Below, one piece after another: positions 35,026 to 43,887 of a stretch of 64,000 nucleotides of DNA; the stretch's first letter is position 1; each line of letters opens with the position of its first letter. The stretch is taken from NCBI RefSeq assembly GCF_014648195.1, contig NZ_BMQQ01000023.1:18070-82069 (forward strand), given 5' to 3'. Made by a program: the position numbers and the translations under genes. The notes beneath the pieces are model-generated. The model was not told the DNA's origin. It did no database searches and saw nothing but the letters and a program-made list of their open reading frames with translations. Source of the DNA: Streptomyces purpureus. Lineage in GTDB: Bacteria > Actinomycetota > Actinomycetes > Streptomycetales > Streptomycetaceae.

Positions 35026-35067
35026 GTGTTCTCGTAGCGGTGCGGTGTGTTCTCGTCGCTGTGCGGT
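35026..35067 (+). promoter_or_regulatory. Tandem 21-base direct repeat upstream of katG
   Basis: Two adjacent copies of a 21-base unit (35026-35046 and 35047-35067), beginning GTGTTCTCGT and ending GTGCGGT, differ at only two positions. They lie 66-108 bases before the katG start. The 21-base period equals two helical turns, so a protein dimer could bind both copies on one DNA face. No promoter hexamers stand out clearly. A regulator site for the catalase-peroxidase is inferred. Confidence 0.5.
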
Positions 35068-35133
35068 CTGCGGTGCGCGACCATACGGACGCAGCGAGCA
35101 GAAGGAAACACCGCGACAGGAAGAAGGACGGAC

Positions 35134-37323
35134 GTGTCCGGCAGCGAATCCGAGAACCCGGCAATTCCCTCCCCGGAGCCCACGGCGACCCGCCCCAAGA
35201 CGAACCGGGACTGGTGGCCGAACCAACTGGACCTTCAGGTTCTCCACCAGCACTCGCCCCGGGCCAATCCGATGGGCGAGGACTTCGACTACGCAAATGA
35301 GTTCGCCACGCTCGACGTCGACGCGCTGAAGCGGGACGTCTTCGAGGTGATGACGGCGTCGCAGGAGTGGTGGCCCGCCGACTACGGCCACTACGGGCCG
35401 CTCTTCATCCGGATGAGCTGGCATGCCGCGGGGACGTACCGCATCGCCGACGGCCGGGGCGGCGGCGGCTCCGGCGCTCAGCGCTTCGCCCCCCTCAACA
35501 GCTGGCCGGACAACGCCAGTCTGGACAAGGCGCGCCGTCTGCTCTGGCCGGTCAAGAAAAAGTACGGCCGGAAAATCTCCTGGGCCGACCTTCTGGTTTT
35601 CGCCGGAAACTGCGCCATGGAATCGATGGGGTTCAAGACGTTCGGGTTCGGCTTCGGGCGGGAGGACATCTGGGAGCCGGAGGAAATCTTCTGGGGGCCC
35701 GAGGACACCTGGCTCGGAGATGAGCGCTACAGCGGCGACAGGGAACTCACCGGTCCATTCGGCGCCGTTCAGATGGGACTGATCTACGTCAATCCGGAGG
35801 GGCCCAACGGAAACCCGGATCCGCTGGCTGCCGCCCGGGACATTCGCGAGACGTTCGGGCGGATGGCGATGAATGACGAGGAGACGGTCGCTCTCATCAT
35901 CGGCGGCCACACGTTCGGCAAATGCCACGGTGCGGTCGACCCCTCGTACATCGGCCCGGAGCCGGAGGCCGCCCCCCTCGAGCAGCAGGGCATCGGCTGG
36001 CGGAACACGCACGGCAGCGGCAAGGGCGCCGACACGCTCACCAGCGGGCTCGAAGGGGCATGGACCACCGAGCCGACGAAGTGGGACAACGGCTACCTGG
36101 ACAACCTGTTCACGTACGACTGGGAGCTGACGACCAGCCCGGCGGGTGCGAAGCAGTGGACTCCCACGGACCCCTCCGCCCAGGGCACCGTCCCCGACGC
36201 CCATGATCCGTCGAAGCGGCACGCTCCCATGATGCTGACGACGGACCTCTCACTGAAGCTGGATCCGGTCTACGGGCCGATCTCGAGGCGTTTCCACGAG
36301 AACCCCGACGAGCTCGCGCTGGCGTTCGCCAAGGCGTGGTACAAGCTGCTGCACCGCGACATGGGGCCTCTGTCGCGCTACCTCGGCCCGTGGGTCGCCG
36401 AGCCGCAGCTGTGGCAGGACCCCGTCCCCGAGGTCGATCACGAGCTGGTCGGGAACGACGACATCGCGGCCCTCAAGAGCAGGATCCTCGACTCGGGACT
36501 GTCCGTCTCCCAACTGGTCACCACCGCCTGGGCGGCGGCGGCGAGCTTCCGCGGCACCGACAAGCGCGGCGGGGCCAACGGGGCCAGGATCCGGCTCGCG
36601 CCGCAGAAGGACTGGGAGGTCAATGCCCTGCCCGAGGTGGCCGACACGGTGCGGGGCCTGGAGCGGATCCAGCAGGACTTCAACACCTCCCAGACCGGCG
36701 GGACGAAGGTGTCGCTGGCCGACCTGATCATCCTGGGCGGCTGCGCGGGCGTCGAGCGGGCCGCGAAGAACGCCGGTCACGACATCACGGTCCCGTTCAC
36801 ACCGGGGCGCACGGACGCCTCGCAGGAGCAGACGGACGTGGACGCGTTCGCCGTACTGGAACCCCGCGCGGACGGGTTCCGCAACTACCTGCGGGCCGGT
36901 GAGAAGCTGTCGCCGGAGACCCTCCTGCTGGACCGTGCCAACCTGCTGAACCTGACCGCGCCCGAGATGACGATCCTCGTCGGCGGCATGCGGGCCCTGA
37001 ACACCGGCTTCGGCGGATCCTCGCACGGCGCCTTCACGCACCGCCCGGAGACTCTGACCAACGACTTCTTCGTCAACCTGCTCGACATGGGCACGGAATG
37101 GAAGGCGTCGACCGCGACCGAGAACGTCTTCGAAGGCCGGGACCGCGCCACGGGCGAGAACAAGTGGACGGCCACCGCCGTCGACCTGGTCTTCGGCTCG
37201 AACTCCCAGCTGCGGGCGATCTCGGAGGTCTACGCGTCGGAGGACGCGGGAGAGAAGTTCGTACGCGACTTCGTCTCGGCGTGGGACAAGGTGATGAACC
37301 TGGACCGCTTCGACCTCACCTGA
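35134..37323 (+). CDS. katG: Catalase-peroxidase
   Basis: 729 residues from GTG 35134, with AAGAAGGA upstream. Haem bifunctional catalase-peroxidase. Distal site RMSWHAAGTYR (Arg-Trp-His), the Tyr of the Met-Tyr-Trp adduct in MGLIYVNPEGPNGNPDP, and the proximal His in IIGGHTFGKCHGA. The C-terminal, non-haem copy of the domain is also present (VSLADLIILGGCAGVERAAK, MTILVGGMRALNTGFGGSSH). In many Streptomyces katG is preceded by furA; here the gene upstream is a DUF4139 protein and no Fur gene is in the window, so regulation may differ. Confidence 0.96.
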   Translation: MSGSESENPAIPSPEPTATRPKTNRDWWPNQLDLQVLHQHSPRANPMGEDFDYANEFATLDVDALKRDVFEVMTASQEWWPADYGHYGPLFIRMSWHAAGTYRIADGRGGGGSGAQRFAPLNSWPDNASLDKARRLLWPVKKKYGRKISWADLLVFAGNCAMESMGFKTFGFGFGREDIWEPEEIFWGPEDTWLGDERYSGDRELTGPFGAVQMGLIYVNPEGPNGNPDPLAAARDIRETFGRMAMNDEETVALIIGGHTFGKCHGAVDPSYIGPEPEAAPLEQQGIGWRNTHGSGKGADTLTSGLEGAWTTEPTKWDNGYLDNLFTYDWELTTSPAGAKQWTPTDPSAQGTVPDAHDPSKRHAPMMLTTDLSLKLDPVYGPISRRFHENPDELALAFAKAWYKLLHRDMGPLSRYLGPWVAEPQLWQDPVPEVDHELVGNDDIAALKSRILDSGLSVSQLVTTAWAAAASFRGTDKRGGANGARIRLAPQKDWEVNALPEVADTVRGLERIQQDFNTSQTGGTKVSLADLIILGGCAGVERAAKNAGHDITVPFTPGRTDASQEQTDVDAFAVLEPRADGFRNYLRAGEKLSPETLLLDRANLLNLTAPEMTILVGGMRALNTGFGGSSHGAFTHRPETLTNDFFVNLLDMGTEWKASTATENVFEGRDRATGENKWTATAVDLVFGSNSQLRAISEVYASEDAGEKFVRDFVSAWDKVMNLDRFDLT

Positions 37324-37330
37324 TCCCCCC

Positions 37331-37363
37331 GTCCCGGCCGGCCAACCGCCGGCCGGCCGGGAC
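37331..37363 (+). terminator. Hairpin terminator after katG
   Basis: A perfect 12-base stem (GTCCCGGCCGGC, 37331-37342, with GCCGGCCGGGAC, 37352-37363) and a 9-base loop begin ten bases after the katG stop. No T run follows. It should end the katG transcript before the SnoaL-like gene. Confidence 0.8.
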
Positions 37364-37496
37364 GCGGCCGCCCCTCATTACCCCCGGCGTAATCGACCAC
37401 GCTCCCCCTCACCCGGCAGGATCAGACACATCGACGGGAACCCCCGTCGAGGCCCGTCGGCCGCCGGGACTCGGCCGTAGCTTCGAGGAGAGCGTC

Positions 37497-37955
37497 ATGA
37501 CCGTCACGCCCCCTTCCCCCACGGCCGGTTCGGCCGCCACCGCGAGTTCCGTCGCCGAGGTCACCCGGGCCGTCGTGCGGGAGTTCCTCACCGCCCGGCT
37601 GGCCGGCGACACCGGGCGGCTCGTCGCGCTCTTCGCCGACGAGGTCGACTGGGTGCTCGCCGAGAACCCCGGCGTCCCGTGGATCCGGCCGAGGTCCTCC
37701 GCCGCCGAATGCGCCGCGCAGTTCACGGAGTTGATGGAGCACACCGTGCCCGAGGACGCGCGCGCCTCCGTCGACACCTTCCTCGTCGACGGCACCGACG
37801 CCGTCCTGATGGGGCATGTGTCGGGGACCGTACGGGCCACGGGAAAGGCCTTCGAGGGGCCGTTCGCGCTGCATCTCACCGTCGAGGACGGCCGGATCAC
37901 CCGGCACCGCCTCTACGAGAACAGCCTGTCGATCGCCGAGGCATGCACCCCGTGA
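37497..37955 (+). CDS. SnoaL/NTF2-like fold protein
   Basis: 152 residues from ATG 37497, with GAGGAG eight bases upstream. A single SnoaL-like (cystatin/NTF2 fold) domain after a short Thr/Ser/Ala-rich start: VTRAVVREFLTARLAGDTGR, LVALFADEVDWVLAENPG, VDTFLVDGTDAVLMGHVSG, and an end TVEDGRITRHRLYENSLSIA. Such proteins bind or isomerise small hydrophobic ligands; no substrate can be inferred. It stands alone, convergent with the ABC exporter 13 bases away. Confidence 0.85.
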   Translation: MTVTPPSPTAGSAATASSVAEVTRAVVREFLTARLAGDTGRLVALFADEVDWVLAENPGVPWIRPRSSAAECAAQFTELMEHTVPEDARASVDTFLVDGTDAVLMGHVSGTVRATGKAFEGPFALHLTVEDGRITRHRLYENSLSIAEACTP

Positions 37956-37968
37956 GGGCGCGGCCGGC

Positions 37969-39684
37969 TCATTCGCTCCCTGCCGGAGTCAGGGACAGGT
38001 GCCAGAAGTCGGCGTAGCGGCCGCCGCGGCGCAGCAGCTCGTCGTGGCCGCCTTCCTCCACGACGCGGCCGCCGTCCAGGAAGACGACGCGGTCGGCGCC
38101 GCGGACGGTCCGCATCCGGTGCGCCACCATCACCACCGTACGGCCCGCCAGGAGACGCTCGATGCCCTCGTGGACGGCGGCCTCGTTCACCGGGTCCAGT
38201 GCGGAGGTCACTTCGTCGAGCAGTACGACGGGCGCGTCCTTCAGCAGTGCCCGGGCGATCGCGACGCGCTGGCGCTCACCGCCCGACAGCAGCGCGCCGC
38301 CCTCACCGACGTGCGCCGCCCATCCGCCGGGCAGCCGCTCGATCACCTCGTCCAGCCGCGCCGCGGCCGCCGCCGCCCGTACCTCGGCCTCGTCGGCGTC
38401 GGGGCGGCCGAGGCGTACGTTCTCCTCGATCGTGCCGTCGAAGAGATGGACGTCCTGGAAGACGATGGCGATCCGGGCCATCAACGCCTCCGTGGAGATG
38501 TCACGCACGTCCGCGCCGCCCATACGCACCGCGCCCGCGTCCACGTCGTAGAACCGGGCGATGAGCTGCAGCAGTGTGCTCTTGCCCGCGCCCGACGGTC
38601 CGACCACGGCGAGCCGCCGGCCCTGCGGCACGGACAGCGACACGTTGTCGATCACCGTGCGGCCGCCGTGCCGGAAGACGACGGACGCGCACTCCAGGTC
38701 GTGGCCGGCCGGCTGGAGGGGGTCGGCGGCTTCCGGCAGCGGCTCGGTGCGCAGTACGGCGTCGAGTCCCGCCAGTACGGTACCGGCGCCGCGGAGTTGG
38801 CCACCGATGTCCGAAAGCGACAGCAGCGGGTCCGCGCTCCGGGCGGCCAGCACCAGGATCGCCAGGACCTCCGCCGCGCCGATGCTCCCGTCGAGCGCGA
38901 GGTAGGCGCCCAGGACCAACAGCCCGGTGAACATCGCCTGCACCGTGAGCGTCAGGCCGACCACTCCGGGCAGCGCCGAGAGCGTGGAGCGGTGGGACGC
39001 GCGCTGGACTTCCCGTAGCGAGTCGTCCAGGAGCCGGAAGCGTTCGGCGGTCCGGCCGCCTGCCCGCAGCACCGGCTGGGCCCGGAGGTATTCGACGACC
39101 CGCCCGGTGGCCTCGTGGTCGCGCGCGGTGCGCTCGGCGTCGTCGGCGGCCGTCGAGCGTCCCGTGCGGATCTGGATCGCCGCCACGACGGGTACGGCGA
39201 CCAGCGCCGCCAGCCCCAGCTGCCAGTTGAAGGCGAGCATCACGACGACGATCGTCAGCGGAGTCACGGAGGCGGCGGTGAACGGCGCCAGAAGGTGGGC
39301 GATCACGCTCATCGCGTCCAGGACGCCCCGGCCGGCCAGCACGGACACCTCCCCGACGCGGCTGGCGCCGTACCAGCCGAGGGGCAGCCGGGCCAGGTGG
39401 TCGCCGAGCCGGTGGTACAGGCCGCGCAGCAGCGCGGATCCGACGCGGAAACCGGTCAGATCGCTGAGGTAGCGCAGCGCCGCGTAGCCGGCGGCCGCCG
39501 CCCCGAAGGCGATCAGCCAGGGCCAGGCATCGGCGGGCGTACTCCCAAGCAGTGCCCGCAGCACCGGAACCAGCAGCGCGTAGGACAGCCCCTCGGCCAT
39601 CGCGGTCGTCGCCATCAGGGCCACGGTGCGGCGCATCGGCCGGGCGTGTTCGTGGCCCAGCACGCGCAGCAGCATTCGGATCAT
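37969..39684 (-). CDS. ABC exporter half-transporter (fused membrane and ATPase domains)
   Basis: 571 residues from ATG 39684, with GGAGG nine bases upstream. Six membrane helices in residues 15-300 (TTAMAEGLSYALLVPVLRAL, LTIVVVMLAFNWQLGLAALV and others), then the ATPase: Walker A VVGPSGAGKSTLLQLI, signature LLSGGERQRVAIARALL, Walker B PVVLLDEVTSALDP and switch His VMVAHRMRTV. It resembles IrtB-type siderophore or lipid exporters, which normally work with a second half-transporter encoded next to them. No partner gene is present. The gene starts 15 bases from a TetR remnant, which suggests a local deletion. Confidence 0.9.
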   Translation of the reverse strand: MIRMLLRVLGHEHARPMRRTVALMATTAMAEGLSYALLVPVLRALLGSTPADAWPWLIAFGAAAAGYAALRYLSDLTGFRVGSALLRGLYHRLGDHLARLPLGWYGASRVGEVSVLAGRGVLDAMSVIAHLLAPFTAASVTPLTIVVVMLAFNWQLGLAALVAVPVVAAIQIRTGRSTAADDAERTARDHEATGRVVEYLRAQPVLRAGGRTAERFRLLDDSLREVQRASHRSTLSALPGVVGLTLTVQAMFTGLLVLGAYLALDGSIGAAEVLAILVLAARSADPLLSLSDIGGQLRGAGTVLAGLDAVLRTEPLPEAADPLQPAGHDLECASVVFRHGGRTVIDNVSLSVPQGRRLAVVGPSGAGKSTLLQLIARFYDVDAGAVRMGGADVRDISTEALMARIAIVFQDVHLFDGTIEENVRLGRPDADEAEVRAAAAAARLDEVIERLPGGWAAHVGEGGALLSGGERQRVAIARALLKDAPVVLLDEVTSALDPVNEAAVHEGIERLLAGRTVVMVAHRMRTVRGADRVVFLDGGRVVEEGGHDELLRRGGRYADFWHLSLTPAGSE

Positions 39685-39698
39685 CGGGGCATGCCTCC

Positions 39699-40028
39699 GT
39701 GCGGTACGACGAGTCGGCGATGTGGATGGCCGAAGCCATCCTGGCCGGGGCCGTCGACCACGGATGCACACCCGAGCAGAGCGTCGACGTCTTCCGCGGC
39801 ATCTGGTACTTCACCGTCGGCGAGGTCCTCGTCCGCGCCCACTCCGCCCGCCGACGGGACGAAGGCCGGCCCTTCGCCCACCGCGACGACCTGGACCCCT
39901 CCCAGGTGCCCCACCTGGCCGCCATCGGCGTCCGGTGGGCCCCACTCGCCGCGCGCGACATCTACCCCGAGAGCCTGCGCGCGTTCGTCGACGGCCTGCT
40001 CGCCCAGGCGGAACGCGACGCTCCCTAG
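39699..40028 (+). pseudogene. TetR-family regulator remnant, DNA-binding part missing
   Basis: The plus strand encodes about 109 residues of a TetR C-terminal ligand-binding domain: VRYDESAMWMAEAILAGAVD, CTPEQSVDVFRGIWYFTVGE, DPSQVPHLAAIGVRWAPLAA and the end RAFVDGLLAQAERDAP. No helix-turn-helix precedes it. The frame enters the start of the ABC exporter on the other strand after 15 bases. The 5' half therefore looks lost together with the usual intergenic operator, leaving the exporter promoter inside the remnant. A short functional protein from GTG 39699 is unlikely. Confidence 0.7.
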
Positions 40029-40077
40029 CCGGCGCTCCCCTTCCGCGCCGGGCGCCGCCCTCGGCGTCCCGCGGGAT

Positions 40078-40869
40078 TCACGCCCCGTGGGTCACGCGGA
40101 GTTTCGACTGGCCGTGCGGCAGCCGCTCCCAGTCGTCCATGAAACGGGCCGTCATACCGTGCCGCGCGGCCAGCCGGGTCAGCGTCTCCGTGCGGTAGTA
40201 GAAGTCCTCGCCCAGGACATGGTGTTCGCGCGTCTCCGTACGGTCGAAGGTGAAGTCGAAGAAGCCGCCGGGCGCGAGGATCCGTCCGACGTGGGCGAGG
40301 CATTCGTCGATGATCTCCAGCGGTGAGTGCGAGAAGACGCTGTGCGCGTGCACGACCGTGAACGAGGCGTCGGGCAGGAAGTCCAGTTTCAGGTCGTCGA
40401 CCGGTGTCAGGTACGGCAGCTTGTGCTGAAGGCCGTAGCGGACGAGGGTCTTCTTGGCCTCGATGAGGATGTCGGGCGAGATGTCGATCCCGTAGTAGTG
40501 GCCCGGCTCCAGATGGTCGATGAACCGCCAGCCCGCCCGCAGGTTGCCGCAGCCGATCTCCAGCAGCCGGTCGTGCGGCTGCAGCCCGTGCTCGCGCAGG
40601 TAGTCGAACTGCATCTGCCCGATCGCGAGCCAGCGCTCCCGCGAGGGCGCCCCGCCGACCGCCGCCTCGGGGCTGCGGGCCGTGTCGGACGCCATCACCG
40701 CCCGGTAGTAGGCGACGTGGCCGCCGCGGTGACGCAGCCGCAGCCACGCGTCCCGGCACGCGCGCCGCAGATGGGGCGCCACGCGGCGGGGGTGCCGCAG
40801 GGCGTACCGCACCTTGTGGCCGATCCGTGCGCGGTTCACCGACAGACGGGATGCGGGTCCTTGCTGCAT
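40078..40869 (-). CDS. SAM-dependent methyltransferase
   Basis: 263 residues from ATG 40869, with CGGAGG upstream. Class I methyltransferase fold. A basic helical start (residues 10-60) is followed by motif I DRLLEIGCGNLRAGWRFIDH, the acidic strand HYYGIDISPDILIEAKKTL, motif PDASFTVVHAHSVFSHSPLE and GRILAPGGFFDFTFDRTETR. The Cys-Gly-Asn form of motif I recurs in a subgroup of sugar or lipid methyltransferases. Substrate unknown. It diverges from the polytopic glycosyltransferase gene, and the two may share a cell-envelope role. Confidence 0.88.
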   Translation of the reverse strand: MQQGPASRLSVNRARIGHKVRYALRHPRRVAPHLRRACRDAWLRLRHRGGHVAYYRAVMASDTARSPEAAVGGAPSRERWLAIGQMQFDYLREHGLQPHDRLLEIGCGNLRAGWRFIDHLEPGHYYGIDISPDILIEAKKTLVRYGLQHKLPYLTPVDDLKLDFLPDASFTVVHAHSVFSHSPLEIIDECLAHVGRILAPGGFFDFTFDRTETREHHVLGEDFYYRTETLTRLAARHGMTARFMDDWERLPHGQSKLRVTHGA

Positions 40870-41023
40870 GACGACCTCCGTGCCGTCCGTGGGAGCGCCC
40901 ATTTCACGGATGCTAGCGAGGGAGGCGGCGCTCGGGTGGGACCTCACTCGTTCGTCACGCGCGTTGCGCCGAGTGCCACGCCGGCCCGAGCGGCCCGCCG
41001 TGGCCGGCGGCAGCCTGGCTGCC

Positions 41024-42550
41024 ATGCGGGACAGAGGCGTGATCAGCGAGGTACGGGCCGGTGCGGCGGGCACGGCGCGGCAGGGACCGTCCGCCGGGGC
41101 GGCCCCGAGAAGTCCGCTGCTGTTGCTCGGGGCCGTCTGCGCCGCCTTCGCACTCGTCCATCTCGCGCTGGTGGCTCCCGGGCTCGGGCTCGGCTGGGAC
41201 GAGTCGGTGTACGTCAGCCAGGTGAGCCCGCAGGCCCCGGCGGCGTTCTTCAGCGCGCCGCGCGCCCGGGGCATCACCTACCTCGTCGCCCCCGTCACGG
41301 CGCTGACCACCTCCACGGCAGCGCTCCGTGTCTATATGGCCGTGCTGGCGGGCTGCGGACTGTTCCTCGCCCTGTGGGCGTGGCGCCGGCTGCTGCCCGC
41401 GCCCGTTCTCGGTGTCGCGGGCGGGCTCTTCGCCGGCCTGTGGATCACGATGTTCTACGCCTCGCAGGCGATGCCCAACCTGTGGGTCGCCTACGGGGCG
41501 CTCGCCTCGGTCGGCTGCTTCCTGCGGGCCGCACGCGACCCTGGAGACCGGTGGGCGCCCGCCGGCCTGGCCGCCGCGGTGGCGTTCGCCGCGCTGATGC
41601 GCCCCACGGACGCGGTGTGGCTCGCCCTGCCGCTCGCGGCCGCGTCCGTGGTGCTGAAGGCACGGCGGCGGGTGCTCCTGCTGGTCGCGCTCGCCGTCGG
41701 CCTGGCCGTCGGATGCGCCCAGTGGGTCGTCGAGGCGTACGTCTCGTACGGCGGCCTCGCCGCCCGGCTGGACCGGGCCAGCGAGATCCAGGGCCGGCTC
41801 GGCTGGTACTTCTCCGTCGACGACCATGCGCGCGCCCTCGGCGGGCGGACACTGTGCCGCCCCTGCAATGTGCCCTGGCGGCACCCCGCCGCCGCCCTGT
41901 GGTTCTTCGCCCTGCCGCTGCTCGTGGCGGCGGGCGTACGAGCCGCTGTCCGCGCCCGCCGCCACCGCACGGAGCTGGTGGTGGCGACGGTGGTCGGTAC
42001 GGCACTGGCCGCGCCCTACCTGTTCACCGTCGGCTACGCCGCGCCGCGTTTCCTGCTGCCCGCCTACGCGCTCCTGGCCCTGCCCGTCGCGTACGGCCTG
42101 CTCCGTGCCTGCCGGCCCCGCCCGCGCGGCCGCCGGATCGTGATCGGGATGGTCGCCGTGGCCCTCGTCGCGCACCTGGCGATCCAGTACCAGCTGGTCG
42201 CCAGCACGGCCGACCGCGTACGGCGCGACACCGCCGACCTGGGGCGCGTCGCGGCCGAACTGCACGCCCTGGGCGTGCGCCCACCGTGTGTGGTCAGCGG
42301 TACGGAGTCGATCCGGGTGGCCTTCCGCGCCGGCTGCGCCTCCCGCCAGCCCTACGGACCCAACAAGAGCACCACACCGGAGGAACTCGTCGCGACGGCG
42401 CTGCGCCAACCGGTCGCGATCCTGGTGTCGGACGGGGCGCAGCCTCCCTCGTACGCCCGCGCGTGGCCCTCTCATCCACTGCCGGACCTGGGCAACCGGA
42501 CAGCGCTGCGGGCGTACGTGTCCGGTGCGGGCGGGCCGGGGCGTCGGTGA
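41024..42550 (+). CDS. Polytopic membrane glycosyltransferase (PMT/ArnT-like, GT39/GT83)
   Basis: About 508 residues with roughly ten membrane helices, for example PLLLLGAVCAAFALVHLALV and VLGVAGGLFAGLWITMFYAS. The first extracellular loop holds GLGWDESVYVSQ, the Asp-Glu pair that serves as catalytic base in the polyprenyl-phosphate-sugar dependent PMT_2/ArnT superfamily. The C-terminal 100 residues (PPCVVSGTESIRVAFRAGCA) form a soluble domain. Likely transfers a sugar to a cell-envelope acceptor. The start is uncertain: ATG 41024 lacks a strong ribosome site, and in-frame starts lie upstream. Confidence 0.8.
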   Translation: MRDRGVISEVRAGAAGTARQGPSAGAAPRSPLLLLGAVCAAFALVHLALVAPGLGLGWDESVYVSQVSPQAPAAFFSAPRARGITYLVAPVTALTTSTAALRVYMAVLAGCGLFLALWAWRRLLPAPVLGVAGGLFAGLWITMFYASQAMPNLWVAYGALASVGCFLRAARDPGDRWAPAGLAAAVAFAALMRPTDAVWLALPLAAASVVLKARRRVLLLVALAVGLAVGCAQWVVEAYVSYGGLAARLDRASEIQGRLGWYFSVDDHARALGGRTLCRPCNVPWRHPAAALWFFALPLLVAAGVRAAVRARRHRTELVVATVVGTALAAPYLFTVGYAAPRFLLPAYALLALPVAYGLLRACRPRPRGRRIVIGMVAVALVAHLAIQYQLVASTADRVRRDTADLGRVAAELHALGVRPPCVVSGTESIRVAFRAGCASRQPYGPNKSTTPEELVATALRQPVAILVSDGAQPPSYARAWPSHPLPDLGNRTALRAYVSGAGGPGRR

Positions 42551-42684
42551 GGACGGTTGCGGCGGGCGACAAGCCGCTGAGCCGCTGAGCCGCTGCCGAA
42601 TATCGACGGCTGCGGTGTCGAGGGCCGACGACCGGGCATGCGGCGTCGGGCGCGCCCGCGCCGGGTTCCCGTCCGGCCGGGCGA

Positions 42685-42876
42685 CTACCGGTCGGGGTAG
42701 ATGTCGCCGCTCGCCATGCCGGACTCCTGCTCGCTCTGATCCCGGAGCCGGCGGGCCTCGTCCCGCAGCCGCTGCTTCTCCTGCGGGTCGGCGGCGCCTT
42801 CGGCCGCCCTGTCCAGCTCCTTGGCCTTCTCGCGCATCTGCCGGGCGTGGATCCGCGACTCATCAGCGGTACTCAT
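42685..42876 (-). CDS. DUF6381-type small protein
   Basis: 63 residues from ATG 42876, with GAGGAG eight bases upstream. Highly charged and helical throughout: DESRIHARQMREKAKELDRA, then DPQEKQRLRDEARRLRDQSE and the end MASGDIYPDR. Short Streptomyces proteins of this type carry DUF6381. Function is unknown; a stress-related or coiled-coil role is a guess. The longer upstream frame is antisense to the glycosylase and not real. Confidence 0.8.
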   Translation of the reverse strand: MSTADESRIHARQMREKAKELDRAAEGAADPQEKQRLRDEARRLRDQSEQESGMASGDIYPDR

Positions 42877-43014
42877 CAGGGCACTCCTCGCGGTACGACG
42901 AACCGACCCCACCAGGGAAGCAGTGCGCCCGCCGGTACGCACGTCGAAGGTCCGGCGCACGCTCGCGCGGGGTGCGACCCTGGAGGTGACGGGGCCTCGC
43001 GAAGGGGTGATGGT

Positions 43015-43803
43015 GTGCCCGAGCTGCCGGATGTCGAGGGGTTCCGGGAGGTCCTCGCCCGCTGCGCGCAGGGCAAGCGCATCACAGGGGTCGAGGTGCA
43101 CGATGCGGGCGTTCTGCACGGGGTGGGCGCGGAGCGGCTGCGCCGCCGGCTGGAGGGGCGCCGGTTCACCGAACCCGGGCGGCACGGCAAGTGGCTGCTC
43201 GCCCGCACCGACGGGCCGACCGTGCTGATGCACTTCGGCATGACCGGACAGCTGGTCTGCTGCCGGGCGACGGACGACCTTCAGGCGCACGACCGCGTCG
43301 TGTTCGTCCTCGGCCGCGACCAGCTGCGCTTCCGTGACCAGCGCAAGCTTCAGGGCATCTGGCTCGCCGAGGATCCCGACGCCGATGTCGCGCGGGCCCT
43401 CGGTGACCAGGGGCCCGACGCGCTGTCCATGGACCGGGACGGGTTCGACGAGCTGCTGTCCGGGCGGCGCGGCCGGGTCAAGTCGGTCCTGACCGATCAG
43501 TCCCTGATCGCCGGTCTTGGCAATCTCCTCGCCGACGAGATCCTGTGGCGTGCCCGCCTGCATCCGGCCCGCCAGGCGGGGGAACTGAGCGACGACGAGC
43601 GCCACCGGCTCCACACGGAGATGCGGCGCACCCTGCGCTCGTCGGTACGCGCGGGACGCGTACCGCCGCGCAGGTCCTGGCTCACCGGCCGCCGCGACGA
43701 CGCCGACCCGGCGTGCCCGCGCTGCGGCGGTCCACTCGACCGCCGGCGGGTCGGCGGACGCGGCACGGTGTGGTGCCCCCGCTGCCAGCCGGACACCTCG
43801 TGA
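43015..43803 (+). CDS. Fpg/Nei-family DNA glycosylase
   Basis: 262 residues from GTG 43015, so that the mature protein begins PELPDVEGF with catalytic Pro2 and Glu3. The H2TH region is present (LIAGLGNLLADEILWRARLH, with the conserved Asn). The C-terminal zinc finger has CPRCGG and CPRCQ, with an Arg-rich linker RRRVGGRGTVW bearing the damage-contacting Arg. The Lys near residue 60 (GRHGKWLL) is conserved. It removes oxidised bases and nicks the strand. It diverges from the DUF6381 gene; a strong terminator follows. Confidence 0.93.
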   Translation: MPELPDVEGFREVLARCAQGKRITGVEVHDAGVLHGVGAERLRRRLEGRRFTEPGRHGKWLLARTDGPTVLMHFGMTGQLVCCRATDDLQAHDRVVFVLGRDQLRFRDQRKLQGIWLAEDPDADVARALGDQGPDALSMDRDGFDELLSGRRGRVKSVLTDQSLIAGLGNLLADEILWRARLHPARQAGELSDDERHRLHTEMRRTLRSSVRAGRVPPRRSWLTGRRDDADPACPRCGGPLDRRRVGGRGTVWCPRCQPDTS

Positions 43804-43823
43804 CCCGCCCGGGATACGCCGAA

Positions 43824-43868
43824 GGGGTGCCCCGCAGGTCGTACGTTCGCACGCACGCGGGGCACCCC
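43824..43868. terminator. Bidirectional hairpin between the glycosylase and xdhC
   Basis: A perfect 12-base stem (GGGGTGCCCCGC at 43824-43835 with GCGGGGCACCCC at 43857-43868) around a 21-base loop. It lies between two convergent genes, 20 bases from each stop, and would serve both transcripts. Confidence 0.85.
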
Positions 43869-43887
43869 AGTTGAGCCGGTGTGAGGG

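Noticed and set aside
42551..42684. GCCGCTGA direct repeats between convergent genes
   Set aside because: Only two or three short copies that overlap the end of the upstream gene region; not distinguishable from chance at this GC content.
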